18,401 nucleotides of DNA from Gemmataceae bacterium (GCA_020847555.1 JADLBT010000272.1:1-18401); one strand, 5' to 3'; counted from the first letter of the stretch, positions 7,108 to 15,505 are shown. Notes: generated from the sequence alone by a model not told the origin. Numbers and translations: made by a program.

Positions 7108-7191
7108 GGACCGTCGCTGGCGCTCCCACCAGCCCGCAGCGCCAGCAACGGACCCTGCAAACGCCCGGCGCTGGCGCTCCGGGCTGGTGGG
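7108..7191. repeat. Overlapping inverted repeats (three copies of a GCTGGCGCT-containing unit)
   Basis: Hairpin 1 pairs 7108-7124 with 7138-7154 (15 of 17 matches, loop 13). Hairpin 2 pairs 7125-7145 with 7171-7191 (20 of 21 matches, loop 25). The two share 7138-7145 and cannot form together. The sequence can be read as a forward partial unit, an inverted unit and a full forward unit of CTGGCGCTCCGGGCTGGTGG. It ends 5 bp before the -35 box of the next operon. Confidence 0.7.
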
Positions 7192-7195
7192 ACGG

Positions 7196-7224
7196 TTGAC
7201 GGACCTGTGCGGAAGCGGGACAAT
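7196..7224 (+). promoter_or_regulatory. Sigma70-like promoter candidate for the DUF1549/DUF1501/putA/WD40 series
   Basis: TTGACG (7196-7201, 5 of 6) and GACAAT (7219-7224, 4 of 6) are separated by exactly 17 bp, in an AT-richer patch. Transcription would start near 7231, giving a leader of about 110 nt. The overlapping hairpins lie immediately upstream. Confidence 0.55.
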
Positions 7225-7341
7225 AAACTGCACGGTCTGGCCGCATCCGTCGTCCCCCCACTCATGCCAGACGCGGGCAGGTTCGAGGGTCTGTCGTTAT
7301 TTCATCCCGCCGCGGATTCAGCCGCCCGCAGGGAGTCGTTC

Positions 7342-9831
7342 ATGCCGGTCCATCCACACCACCCCTGCCCCTCATCCACCACCGCGCGATATCTCACCGT
7401 CCTGGTGCTGTCCCTTGCCGGGCCACCAACCAGCGCGACCGCGTCCGCCGACCCTGCCGCGCTGGTGGTTCACCCGCGCGCCGTCGTCCTGGATGGACCG
7501 CGGGCCGTTCAGCAGGTCGTCGTGACGGGCCAGTACGCCGACGGCTCCGTGCGCGATCTGACAGCCGGGTGCGATCTGACCAGCACGGCGCCCGCTGTGG
7601 CGGCGGTCGCGGCGGGGGGCCTGATCCGGGCCTGCGGCAACGGCACGACGGTGCTGGTCGTCCGCGCCGGGGGACAGACGGCTCGCATCCCGGTAACGGT
7701 GCGTGCGTTCGACGGCCCGCGCCCCGTCAGCTTCCGGCACGAGGTCATTGCCGCCCTGAACGTGGGCGGTTGCAACCAGGGGGCGTGCCACGGCACGCCC
7801 GTGGGCAAGAACGGGTTCAAGCTGAGCCTGCGCGGGTACGACCCAGCCGCCGATTACCTGCAGCTCACGCACGATCTGTTCGGCCGCCGCACCGGCGTGC
7901 AGGCGCCCGACGACAGTCTCATCCTGCTGAAGGCGCTCGGCCGCATCCCCCACGAGGGCGGGCGCCGGTTCAGCCCGGACAGCGATTCGGCCCGCACCCT
8001 CCGCGCCTGGCTCGCCGAGGGACTGCGCGACGACACTCCCGGTCTGCCGGCGGTCAAGGGGCTGGCGGTCGTCCCCGGATCGCGCGTCCTCCAGGCTCCC
8101 GCCCGCACCCAGCAACTCGCCGTCCTCGCCCACTTCACGGACGGCAGTACGCGCGACGTCACGCGCCTGACCGTCTTCAGCAGCCGCGATCCGGCCGTCG
8201 CGGAGGTCACCCCGACCGGGCTGGTCACGTTCCACCAGGCGGGTGAGGTCGCCGTCCTCTGCCGCTACCTCGAAACACTCCAGACGGTGCGCCTCGGCTA
8301 TCTGGAGCCGCGCCCGGGGTTCGTCTGGCCGGGTCCGCCCGAGCACAACTACATCGACCGGCACGTCTTCGCCAAGCTGAGGCAGATGACGATCGCTCCC
8401 GCGCAGCTCTGCACCGACGAGGAGTTCATCCGCCGTGCCCACCTCGACCTGTGCGCCCTGCCGCCGACACCCGACGAGGTGCGCGCGTTCCTGGCCGACC
8501 GCGCGCCGGACCGGCGGGCGCGGCTGGTGGACGCGCTGCTGACCCGGCCGGCGTTCGCCGACTTCTGGACGATGAAGTGGATGGACGTGCTGCGCGGCAG
8601 CCGCAAGACGCTGCAACTGGACGGGGTGCGGGCGTACCGCGCCTGGCTGCACGGCCACCTCACGAGAAACACGCCGTTCGACCGGGTGGTGCGCGAACTG
8701 CTGACCGCGACCGGGAACACCTACGAGGTTGGGCCAGCGAACTACTTCCGGGTCGCGCGCGAGCCCCAGGAGCTGGCCGAGGCGACCGCCCAGTTGTTCT
8801 GCGGGGTGCGCTTGCAATGCGCCCGGTGCCACAATCATCCATTCGAGATGTGGAGCCAGGACGACTACTACAGCATGGCGGCGTTCTTCGGCCAGGTGCA
8901 GCTGCGCACCGTGTCGGGCAAGAAGGCCAACCGCAAGCGACCGGAGGCGGAGGTGGTGTCGGTCGCGGGCCGCGGCGACGTCAGGCATCTGGCCACCGGG
9001 AAGGTCGTGGCCCCGCGCGTCCTGGGCGGGCAGGCGCTGACGCTCGCCGGGGACGCGGACCGGCGAGCAGCGCTGGCGGCGTGGCTAACGTCGGCCGACA
9101 ACCCGTTCTTCGCCCGGTCGGTGGTGAACCGCATCTGGTATCACCTGATGGGCCGCGGCATCGTCGATCCGGTCGATGATTTCCGCGACTCCAACCCGGC
9201 CGCGAATGACGAGCTGCTCGACGCCCTGGCGAAGGACTTCGTTGCCCGCGGGTTCGACGTGCGGCACGTCCTCCGGACGATCATGGCGTCGCGTACCTAC
9301 CAGCTGAGCGCCCTGACGAACTCATCGAACCGGGACGATCGGCGCTACTTCTCGCACGCGCTTCCGCGGTTGCTGACGGCCGAGCAGTTCCTCGACGTGA
9401 TCTGCGCAGTGACGGAGGTGTCGGAGCCGTTCCCGGGCGTGCCGGCCGGGACGCGGGCGGTGCAGTTGCCGGACGGCGAGGGCGGCCACCCGTTCCTGAA
9501 GACGTTCGGGCAGCCGGCCCGCGACCTGCCGTGCGAGTGCGAGCGGAGCGGCGAGCCGAGCCTCGGCCAGGCGCTGCAACTGCTCAACGGCGCCACCGTC
9601 CACGCGAAGGTGAGCGCCGAAAAGAACCGCCTCGGCCGGCTTCTGACGCGGAAGTTGCCGGATACCGAGATGCTCAACGAGCTGTACCTGGCAGCGCTGG
9701 CGCGGTTGCCGCGCCAGCGCGAGGTGCGGGCGACGCTGGAGCACGTCCGCGGAGCGGAGGACCGTCGCAAGGCGTGGGAGGACGTGCTGTGGGCGCTGTT
9801 CAACACGCGCGAGTTCATGTACCGTCACTAG
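7342..9831 (+). CDS. Secreted DUF1549/DUF1553 protein with Big-like domains and two Cys-His motifs
   Basis: The protein has 829 residues. ATG 7342 is chosen because AGGGAG lies just upstream and a signal peptide follows (hydrophobic core about 17-28, small residues ending near ATASA). Order seen: Ig-like Big_2-type domain (about 38-118); a GCNQGACHG segment with C144, C149 and H150; a second Big-like domain (about 240-318, with AHFTDGSTRDVT); DUF1549 (about 334-540) containing CARCH at 493-497, a c-type-haem CXXCH motif in form; and DUF1553 (about 573-825, with NRIWYHLMGRGIV and ASRTYQLS). These families are strongly expanded in planctomycetes, act outside the cytoplasm, and lack a proven biochemical role. 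A haem or metal site at CARCH is inferred from the motif only. The DUF1501 gene follows after 51 nt, the typical partner. Confidence 0.9.
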   Translation: MPVHPHHPCPSSTTARYLTVLVLSLAGPPTSATASADPAALVVHPRAVVLDGPRAVQQVVVTGQYADGSVRDLTAGCDLTSTAPAVAAVAAGGLIRACGNGTTVLVVRAGGQTARIPVTVRAFDGPRPVSFRHEVIAALNVGGCNQGACHGTPVGKNGFKLSLRGYDPAADYLQLTHDLFGRRTGVQAPDDSLILLKALGRIPHEGGRRFSPDSDSARTLRAWLAEGLRDDTPGLPAVKGLAVVPGSRVLQAPARTQQLAVLAHFTDGSTRDVTRLTVFSSRDPAVAEVTPTGLVTFHQAGEVAVLCRYLETLQTVRLGYLEPRPGFVWPGPPEHNYIDRHVFAKLRQMTIAPAQLCTDEEFIRRAHLDLCALPPTPDEVRAFLADRAPDRRARLVDALLTRPAFADFWTMKWMDVLRGSRKTLQLDGVRAYRAWLHGHLTRNTPFDRVVRELLTATGNTYEVGPANYFRVAREPQELAEATAQLFCGVRLQCARCHNHPFEMWSQDDYYSMAAFFGQVQLRTVSGKKANRKRPEAEVVSVAGRGDVRHLATGKVVAPRVLGGQALTLAGDADRRAALAAWLTSADNPFFARSVVNRIWYHLMGRGIVDPVDDFRDSNPAANDELLDALAKDFVARGFDVRHVLRTIMASRTYQLSALTNSSNRDDRRYFSHALPRLLTAEQFLDVICAVTEVSEPFPGVPAGTRAVQLPDGEGGHPFLKTFGQPARDLPCECERSGEPSLGQALQLLNGATVHAKVSAEKNRLGRLLTRKLPDTEMLNELYLAALARLPRQREVRATLEHVRGAEDRRKAWEDVLWALFNTREFMYRH

Positions 9832-9882
9832 GTTGCTTGACCAACCGCGAGCGCGCGGCAGTCAACCATGCGGGAGGATGCG

Positions 9883-11259
9883 ATGTCGCGACACCACGAG
9901 CGTCTAACTCGTCGTGGCTTGCTGCGTAACACGGCGCTGGGCGCGCTCGGGCTGTCCCTGCCGCGCCTGCTGGAACTGGACGCGCGGGCAGCGGGCCGGC
10001 GCGGGCGGCCGAAGTCGCTGATCTTCCTCAACCTCTACGGCGGGCCGAGCCAGATCGACATCTGGGACATGAAGCCCGAGGCGCCGGTCGAGTATCGCGG
10101 CGAGTTTCGGCCGATCCAGACGACCGTCCCCGGCATCCAGATGTGTGAGCACCTGCCGCGCATGGCCGGACTGGCGCGACACTACAGCCTCCTGCGCAGC
10201 CTGCACCACACGAACCGCAATCACCAGCCGGCCGGCTGCTACCTGCTCACTGGCGTGGACCCGCGCGTTGACAACGCCGGCCTGCTCGCCCCGCGCCCCG
10301 ACGATCCGCCGGCGCTCGGGTCGCTGGTGGTCGGCCTCTCCCCGCCACGCAACAGCGCCGTGCCGCCGTTCGTCATGCTGCCGGCGCGGCTGCACGACCA
10401 GGGTTCGGCGTTCCGCGGCCAGGCGGCCGGCTGGCTCGGCAGCAACTACGACCCGTTGCTGATCCAGCAGGATCCGAACTCGCCATCGTTCCGGGTGGAT
10501 GGGTTCGATCAGCAGCAGGGCATCTCGCCCCAGCGCCTGGCACGCCGCCGGACCCTGCTGGAGCGCCTCGACGAGGGGCCGCTGAGCGCCGAGCCGGCCA
10601 TGCAGACGATGAGCGAGTTCCAGCAGCGCGCCTTCGACCTGATCGGCAGCCGCCGCGGCCGGTCCGCGTTCGACCTCGGCGCCGAGGCCGCGGCGGTGCG
10701 CGATCGGTACGGCCGCAACGCCTTCGGCCAGGGGTGCCTGCTCGCCCGCCGGCTGATCGAGGCCGGCGCCCGCGTCGTCACCGTGTCCGACTGCACGGCC
10801 GCCGGCCACCACGAGTGGGACACGCACAACGGCAACTTCACCAGGCTGAAGAACACCCTGCTGCCGCGCCTCGACCGGGCCTACACGGCGCTGCTGGAAG
10901 ATCTGCTCGCCCGCGGACTGCTGGAGGAGACGGTCGTCTATCTCGGCGGTGAGTTCGGGCGGACGCCGAAGATCGGCCAGGGCGGCGTCAGCGGGGCCGG
11001 GGCGAGCCGGGACGGGCGCGACCACTATCCCAGTTGCTTCTGCGGCGTCCTCGCGGGCGGGTACGTGCGGCCGGGGATGGTCCACGGGGCCTCGGACGCG
11101 CGAGCCGCTTTCCCGAACCGCGACCCGATGACGCCGGAGGATCTGGCCGCCACGCTGTTCGCGGCGATGGGACTCGACCCGGAGGGCGTCGTCCGGACGC
11201 GCGAGAACCGGCCGGTGCCCGTCAGCCACGGCCGGCCAGCGCATGCGCTGCTCGGGTGA
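9883..11259 (+). CDS. Tat-exported DUF1501 protein
   Basis: The protein has 458 residues. ATG 9883 was chosen because GGGAGGA lies 5 nt upstream; an in-frame ATG at 9868 overlaps that site. A twin-arginine signal is visible: LTRRGLLRNTALGALGLSLP, ending near ARAAG. The mature protein begins with KSLIFLNLYGGPSQIDIWDMKP, then HLPRMAGLARHYSLLRSLHH, and near the C-terminus VYLGGEFGRTPKI and RDHYPSCFCGVLAGG, all typical of DUF1501, a family related to the alkaline phosphatase/sulfatase fold. No activity has been established for this type. It is the usual downstream partner of DUF1549/DUF1553 genes, and the two products probably act on the same process at the cell envelope. The gene ends 49 nt before putA. 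Confidence 0.9.
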   Translation: MSRHHERLTRRGLLRNTALGALGLSLPRLLELDARAAGRRGRPKSLIFLNLYGGPSQIDIWDMKPEAPVEYRGEFRPIQTTVPGIQMCEHLPRMAGLARHYSLLRSLHHTNRNHQPAGCYLLTGVDPRVDNAGLLAPRPDDPPALGSLVVGLSPPRNSAVPPFVMLPARLHDQGSAFRGQAAGWLGSNYDPLLIQQDPNSPSFRVDGFDQQQGISPQRLARRRTLLERLDEGPLSAEPAMQTMSEFQQRAFDLIGSRRGRSAFDLGAEAAAVRDRYGRNAFGQGCLLARRLIEAGARVVTVSDCTAAGHHEWDTHNGNFTRLKNTLLPRLDRAYTALLEDLLARGLLEETVVYLGGEFGRTPKIGQGGVSGAGASRDGRDHYPSCFCGVLAGGYVRPGMVHGASDARAAFPNRDPMTPEDLAATLFAAMGLDPEGVVRTRENRPVPVSHGRPAHALLG

Positions 11260-11308
11260 GAGTTCGGACGCGATCGGTAGTTCACCCGAGGATCGGCGGT
11301 GACGCTCG

Positions 11309-14300
11309 ATGAACGTAGTGACACTCCCCGGGGCACCGCCCCACGACGGCGAGATCGAGCGCCTGACCCGCGCCTACGGGCAGGAGATCTTCGCCCGCAC
11401 CGAACGCACCGGCCCGCTGCTGTTCGGCCCCGCCTGGTGGGACGAGCGCTTCATGGAATGGACCATGAGCGACCCTGCCCTGAAGGTCCAGCTCTTCCGC
11501 TTCATCGACGCCCTGCCGCTTCTGCGCACCCCCGCCCAGGTCACGCGCCACCTGCGTGAATACTTCGAGGAGGCCGGCGAGTCCCTGCCGCCGTGGGCGC
11601 TCCGCGCCGTGCGCTGGGTGCCGCAAAACGGCCTCGGCGCCGGCCTGGTCGCCCGCCTCGCCCGCACCAACGCCGAGCGCCTCGCCCGCCGCTTCATCGC
11701 CGGCTCCAACCTTGACGAGGCCCGCCGCGCCGTCGCCGCCATGCGCCGCCGCTCCCTCGCCTTCACCGTCGATCTGCTCGGCGAGGCGACCATCACCGAG
11801 ACCGAGGCCCAACGCTACCAGCGGCAGTACCTCGACCTGATTGAGGGGCTGAGCGCCGCCGTCAACACCTGGCCGGCGAACGACCGCATCGACCGCGACG
11901 ATCACGGGCCGCTGCCGCGCGTCAACGTCTCGGTGAAGCTGTCGTCGCTGTACTCCCAGTTCGACCCGATCGATCGCGAGGGCACCAGCCGCGCCGTCGG
12001 CGCCCGCCTGCGGCCGATCTTCCGCGCCGCCCAGGCGCACCGGGCGTTCGTCAACGTGGACATGGAGCAGTACGCCTTCAAGGACATGACGCTGCGGATC
12101 TTCCGCGCCATCCTCGACGAGGACGAGTTCCGCGCCTGGCCCGACGTCGGGATCGCGATCCAGGCGTACCTGCGCGACTGCGCCCGCGACCTGGAGGAAC
12201 TGGCCGAATGGGCCGAGCGGCGCGGCACGCCCGTCTGGGTGCGGCTCATCAAGGGGGCGTACTGGGACTACGAGACGGTGGTCGCGGCCCAGCAGGGGTG
12301 GCCGGTGCCGGTCTTCACCGTCAAGGCCGAGACGGACGCGAACTACGAGCGCCTGACACGCTTCCTGCTGGAGCGCCATCAACTCCTGCGGCCGGCCTTC
12401 GGGAGCCACAACGTCCGCAGCCTGGCCCACGCGCTCGCCGCCGCGCAGGTGCTCGGCCTGCCGCCGCGCAGCTACGAGATCCAGATGCTCTACGGCATGG
12501 CGGACCCGGTGAAGGCGGCGCTCGTGTCGCTCGGCCAGCGCGTGCGCGTCTACACCCCTTACGGCGATCTCCTGCCGGGCATGGCGTACCTGGTGCGGCG
12601 CCTGCTGGAGAACACCGCGAACGAGTCGTTCCTGCGCGCCAGCTTCACCGAGAACGTGCCCGAGGAGCAACTGCTCATGGATCCCAGGAACCTGTTGGGA
12701 CGAGAAAATCCGCGGGGCACGTCCCGTGGGCGGAGTGCCGGAGACGTGACTCACGGGACGTCACCCGTGGGCTTTGCACGGACCACTGCTTTTCAGAACG
12801 AGCCGCACGCCGACTTCACGCGCGACGACATGCAGGAGGCGATGCGCGCCGCCCTCGCCGAGGTACGCGGGCAGTTCGGGCACACCTACCCGCTGGTGAT
12901 CGGCGGGCAGCCGGTCACGCCGCCGCAGACGATCGACCGTGAGAACCCGTCGCACACACGCGAGATCGTCGGCCGCTGCGGCAGGGCAACCGTCGCCCAC
13001 GCCCAGGAAGCCATCGCCGCCGCCTGGGGCGCGTTCCCGAAGTGGCGCGGCACCGATGCCGCCCACCGGGCCGAGTACCTGTTCCGGGCCGCGGAGGGAA
13101 TGCGGCGGCGCCGCTTCGAGCTGGCGGCATGGATGGTCCACGAGTCCGCCAAGCCGTGGCGCGAGGCCGACGCCGACGTCGCCGAGGCCATCGATTTCTG
13201 CGAGTACTACGGACGCCACATGATGGCGCTGGCCCAACCGCGGCACGTCGATCTGCCGGGCGAGGAGAACGAGTTCGTTTACGAGCCACGCGGCGTGACG
13301 GTCGTGATCGCGCCGTGGAACTTCCCGCTGGCGATCCTGTGCGGCATGACGACGGCGGCCCTCGTCGCCGGCAACACGGTCGTGATGAAGCCGGCCGAGC
13401 AGTCGTCGGTAGTCGCCGCCAAGCTGATGGAGGTGTTCCAGGAGGTCGGCCTGCCGCCGGGCGTCGTGAACTACCTGCCGGGCGTCGGCGAGGAAGTCGG
13501 TCCGACGCTGGTGAACCACCCCGACGTTGCCATGATCGCGTTTACCGGGTCGCGCGGCGTCGGCCTGACGATCAACCGCGAGGCAGCCGTGGTCCAGCCG
13601 GCCCAGGACCATATCAAGCGCGTCCTCGCCGAGATGGGCGGGAAGAACGCGATCCTCGTCGATGACGATGCCGACCTGGACGAGGCGGTGCTCGGCGTTG
13701 CCGCCAGCACCTTCGGATACAGCGGGCAGAAGTGCTCGGCGTGTTCGCGCGCCATCGTCCTCGACGCCATCTACGGCACGTTTCTCGACCGACTGGTCGA
13801 GGCGACGCGCAGCCTGCGGGTCGCGCCGGCCGACGACCCCGGGTGCGTCGTCGGGCCGGCGATCGACGCGGACGCACGGCAGCGCATCCTCGGCTACGTC
13901 GAGAAGGGCAAGCAGGAGTCCCGCCTGGCGTTCGCCGGCGACGTGGGGGATTTGGCGGGCCAGGGGTACTACGTCGCGCCGCACATCTTCGCCGACGTCC
14001 CGCCCTCGGCGGCGATCGCTCAGGAGGAGATCTTCGGCCCGGTGCTGGCGGTCCTGCGGGCGCGCGACCTGGACGAGGCGCTGGAGATCGCCAACGGGAC
14101 GGCGTACGCGCTGACGGGCGGCATCTACTCGCGCAGCCCGGCGAACATCAAGCGGGTCCGGCGCGAGTTTCGGGTCGGCAACCTGTACGTCAACCACAAG
14201 ACGACTGGCGCCCTGGTCGGCCGGCAGCCGTTCGGCGGTTTCAAGCTGTCCGGCATCGGCTCACAGGCCGGCGGGCCGGATTACTTGTTGCAGTTCCTCA

Positions 14301-14392
14301 TCCCGCGGACTATCACAGAGAACACAATGCGCCGCGGCTTCGCCCCGACGGGCGACAACGTCGCCACGGAGACCACCGGCGGGGGGATTTGA
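11309..14392 (+). CDS. putA: Bifunctional proline dehydrogenase / P5C dehydrogenase with a palindrome-derived linker insert
   Basis: PutA oxidises proline to glutamate in two steps, FAD-dependent then NAD-dependent. The protein has 1027 residues and lacks the N-terminal ribbon-helix-helix DNA-binding domain of enterobacterial PutA. PRODH part (about 1-460): VNVSVKLSS with K210, NVDMEQYAFKD with D251, YEIQMLYGMAD, and RRLLENTANESFLR starting at R430-R431 with E434. P5CDH part (about 515-1020): APWNFPLAIL, FTGSRGVG, EMGGKN with E775, GYSGQKCSACSR with catalytic C809, EEIFGPVL, and PFGGFKLSG; the Cys motif is the RocA/long-ALDH type. Residues 466-489 are encoded by a 71-nt palindromic element and are Gly/Arg/Ser/Thr-rich, then TTAFQNEP resumes the expected sequence. 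No strong Shine-Dalgarno precedes ATG 11309. It sits between DUF1501 (49 nt) and the WD40 gene (27 nt). Proline use as carbon source is inferred. Confidence 0.95.
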   Translation: MNVVTLPGAPPHDGEIERLTRAYGQEIFARTERTGPLLFGPAWWDERFMEWTMSDPALKVQLFRFIDALPLLRTPAQVTRHLREYFEEAGESLPPWALRAVRWVPQNGLGAGLVARLARTNAERLARRFIAGSNLDEARRAVAAMRRRSLAFTVDLLGEATITETEAQRYQRQYLDLIEGLSAAVNTWPANDRIDRDDHGPLPRVNVSVKLSSLYSQFDPIDREGTSRAVGARLRPIFRAAQAHRAFVNVDMEQYAFKDMTLRIFRAILDEDEFRAWPDVGIAIQAYLRDCARDLEELAEWAERRGTPVWVRLIKGAYWDYETVVAAQQGWPVPVFTVKAETDANYERLTRFLLERHQLLRPAFGSHNVRSLAHALAAAQVLGLPPRSYEIQMLYGMADPVKAALVSLGQRVRVYTPYGDLLPGMAYLVRRLLENTANESFLRASFTENVPEEQLLMDPRNLLGRENPRGTSRGRSAGDVTHGTSPVGFARTTAFQNEPHADFTRDDMQEAMRAALAEVRGQFGHTYPLVIGGQPVTPPQTIDRENPSHTREIVGRCGRATVAHAQEAIAAAWGAFPKWRGTDAAHRAEYLFRAAEGMRRRRFELAAWMVHESAKPWREADADVAEAIDFCEYYGRHMMALAQPRHVDLPGEENEFVYEPRGVTVVIAPWNFPLAILCGMTTAALVAGNTVVMKPAEQSSVVAAKLMEVFQEVGLPPGVVNYLPGVGEEVGPTLVNHPDVAMIAFTGSRGVGLTINREAAVVQPAQDHIKRVLAEMGGKNAILVDDDADLDEAVLGVAASTFGYSGQKCSACSRAIVLDAIYGTFLDRLVEATRSLRVAPADDPGCVVGPAIDADARQRILGYVEKGKQESRLAFAGDVGDLAGQGYYVAPHIFADVPPSAAIAQEEIFGPVLAVLRARDLDEALEIANGTAYALTGGIYSRSPANIKRVRREFRVGNLYVNHKTTGALVGRQPFGGFKLSGIGSQAGGPDYLLQFLIPRTITENTMRRGFAPTGDNVATETTGGGI
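12705..12775. repeat. 71-nt paired-palindrome element, copy B, in frame inside putA
   Basis: It aligns without gaps to 2726-2796 (53 of 71 identical). Arms are 12705-12729 and 12751-12775 around a 21-nt centre; the arms match each other inversely at 19 of 25. The right arm keeps CACGGG-N6-CCCGTG. In the putA frame it encodes residues 466-489, beginning ENPRGTSRG and ending TSPVGF. Copy A in the same phase has a TAG at 2752-2754; the corresponding codon here (12731-12733) is CGG, so this copy is open. Confidence 0.85.
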
Positions 14393-14419
14393 CGAGAGAT
14401 CTCACGAGGAGACACTGCG

Positions 14420-15505
14420 ATGGTTCGGCGGTCGGTTCTCATGGGATTGATGCTTACCCTTGCGAGCGTCGGGCTGACGGTGGCCCAGGCGCCGCGCGAG
14501 TTCAAGGGGCACACGGGGCTGGTCTACTCGGTCGCGTTCAGTCCTGACGGCAAGGTGCTCGCGTCCGGCAGCTTCGACAACACGGTGAAGCTGTGGGACT
14601 TCGCCACCGGCAAGGAGCTGCACACCCTCAAGGGGCACACGAACCACGTCTACTCGGTCGCGTTCAGCCCCGACGGCAACCTGCTCGCGTCCGCCAGTCA
14701 GGACAAGACGATCCGGCTGTGGAACCCGAAGGACGGCAAGTTCGTCCGCGAGCTGAAGGGCCACACCGACATCGTCGATACGGTCGCGTTCAGCCCCGAC
14801 GGCAAGCTACTCGCGTCCGGGAGCGCGGATAAGACGGTGCGCCTGTGGAACCCGGGCGATGGCAAGGAGGTCAAGAATCTCGGCCCAGCCCACAAGGAGA
14901 CGGTCTACCTGGTCGCCTTCAGCCCCAGCGGGCAGTGGCTGGCCAGCGCCAGTAACGACACGACGGTCAAGATCTGGGACGTCAAGGCGCTGAAGGAGGC
15001 GAAGAGCCTCGCCGACAAAAACAGCAAGGACGGCATCACATCGGTGGTGTTTCTGCCGGACAACAGGACGCTCGTCGCGGGCGGCTTCGACAAGGCGCTG
15101 CACGTCTGGGACGCGGTCGAGGGCAAGGAACTGCGGAAGCTCGGCCCGACGCCGGACGACATCTTCGGCCTGGCCCTCTCGCCCGACGGCAAGCGGGTGG
15201 CGAGCGCCGGCTACGGCGGGAGCCTGCGCGTCTGGGACATCGGCGCCAGCAAGGCGGTGTTCGCCGATCAGCTCAGGGAGGGCAAGAAGAAGACGATGAT
15301 CACCTACTGCGTCGCCTTCACGCCGGACGGCAAGGCGCTGGTGACCGGGCATGAGGCCGACAACGCGGTCCGCGTCACCCCGATCGTCGAGGGCAAGATC
15401 CCGCCCGACACGAAGGGACTCGGCATCATCAAGGAGGAGCCGATGCCGAAGAAGGACGAGCCGAAGAAGGACGAGCCCAAGAAGAAGGACAAGAAGGGCA
15501 AGTAG
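14420..15505 (+). CDS. Secreted seven-bladed WD40 repeat protein
   Basis: The protein has 361 residues. A signal peptide is evident (hydrophobic 6-20, cleavage probably after AQA near 24). Seven WD-type units follow: blades 1-3 are near-perfect 42-residue repeats (GHT...VAFSPDGK.LASGS.DKTVRLW), blades 4-6 are more divergent, and blade 7 (MITYCVAFTPDGKALVTG) lacks a WD dipeptide. This predicts one closed propeller at about 28-332. The last 30 residues are a Lys/Asp/Glu/Pro-rich tail (PKKDEPKKDEPKKKDKKGK). GAGGAG lies 8 nt before the ATG. Such propellers are protein-interaction platforms; the export signal places it at the envelope, but no partner can be named. It is 27 nt after putA and probably the last gene of that series. 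Confidence 0.9.
   Translation: MVRRSVLMGLMLTLASVGLTVAQAPREFKGHTGLVYSVAFSPDGKVLASGSFDNTVKLWDFATGKELHTLKGHTNHVYSVAFSPDGNLLASASQDKTIRLWNPKDGKFVRELKGHTDIVDTVAFSPDGKLLASGSADKTVRLWNPGDGKEVKNLGPAHKETVYLVAFSPSGQWLASASNDTTVKIWDVKALKEAKSLADKNSKDGITSVVFLPDNRTLVAGGFDKALHVWDAVEGKELRKLGPTPDDIFGLALSPDGKRVASAGYGGSLRVWDIGASKAVFADQLREGKKKTMITYCVAFTPDGKALVTGHEADNAVRVTPIVEGKIPPDTKGLGIIKEEPMPKKDEPKKDEPKKKDKKGK

Larger units (their letters stand above)
7023..7341. other. Divergent intergenic region with overlapping hairpins and a promoter
   Basis: This gap of about 320 bp separates the small minus-strand genes from the DUF1549/DUF1553 gene. It contains the inverted repeats at 7108-7191 and the promoter candidate at 7196-7224. 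The plus-strand frame that enters it from upstream (open from 6877) and the minus-strand extension (from 7265) are judged non-coding because each gene has a well-placed start nearer its body. Confidence 0.65.

Noticed and set aside
7108..7191. CRISPR-like array
   Set aside because: The units alternate in orientation, overlap and have no uniform spacers; no cas gene is nearby.
6877..7341. 155-codon N-terminal extension of the DUF1549/DUF1553 frame
   Set aside because: It overlaps a small gene with a strong ribosome binding site on the other strand and covers the hairpins and the promoter candidate. A signal peptide and a ribosome binding site fit the start at 7342.
7372..8988. 538-codon minus-strand frame opposite the DUF1549/DUF1553 gene, and 9904-11244 opposite DUF1501
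   Set aside because: Composition shadows with no recognisable motif; sense frames have signal peptides, ribosome binding sites and family motifs.
11282..12754. 490-codon minus-strand reading frame opposite putA (and 12761-14197 opposite its second half)
   Set aside because: Both are antisense to a gene with complete catalytic motifs. Their products are low-complexity Arg/Ala/Gly/His-rich sequences typical of antisense frames in high-GC DNA.
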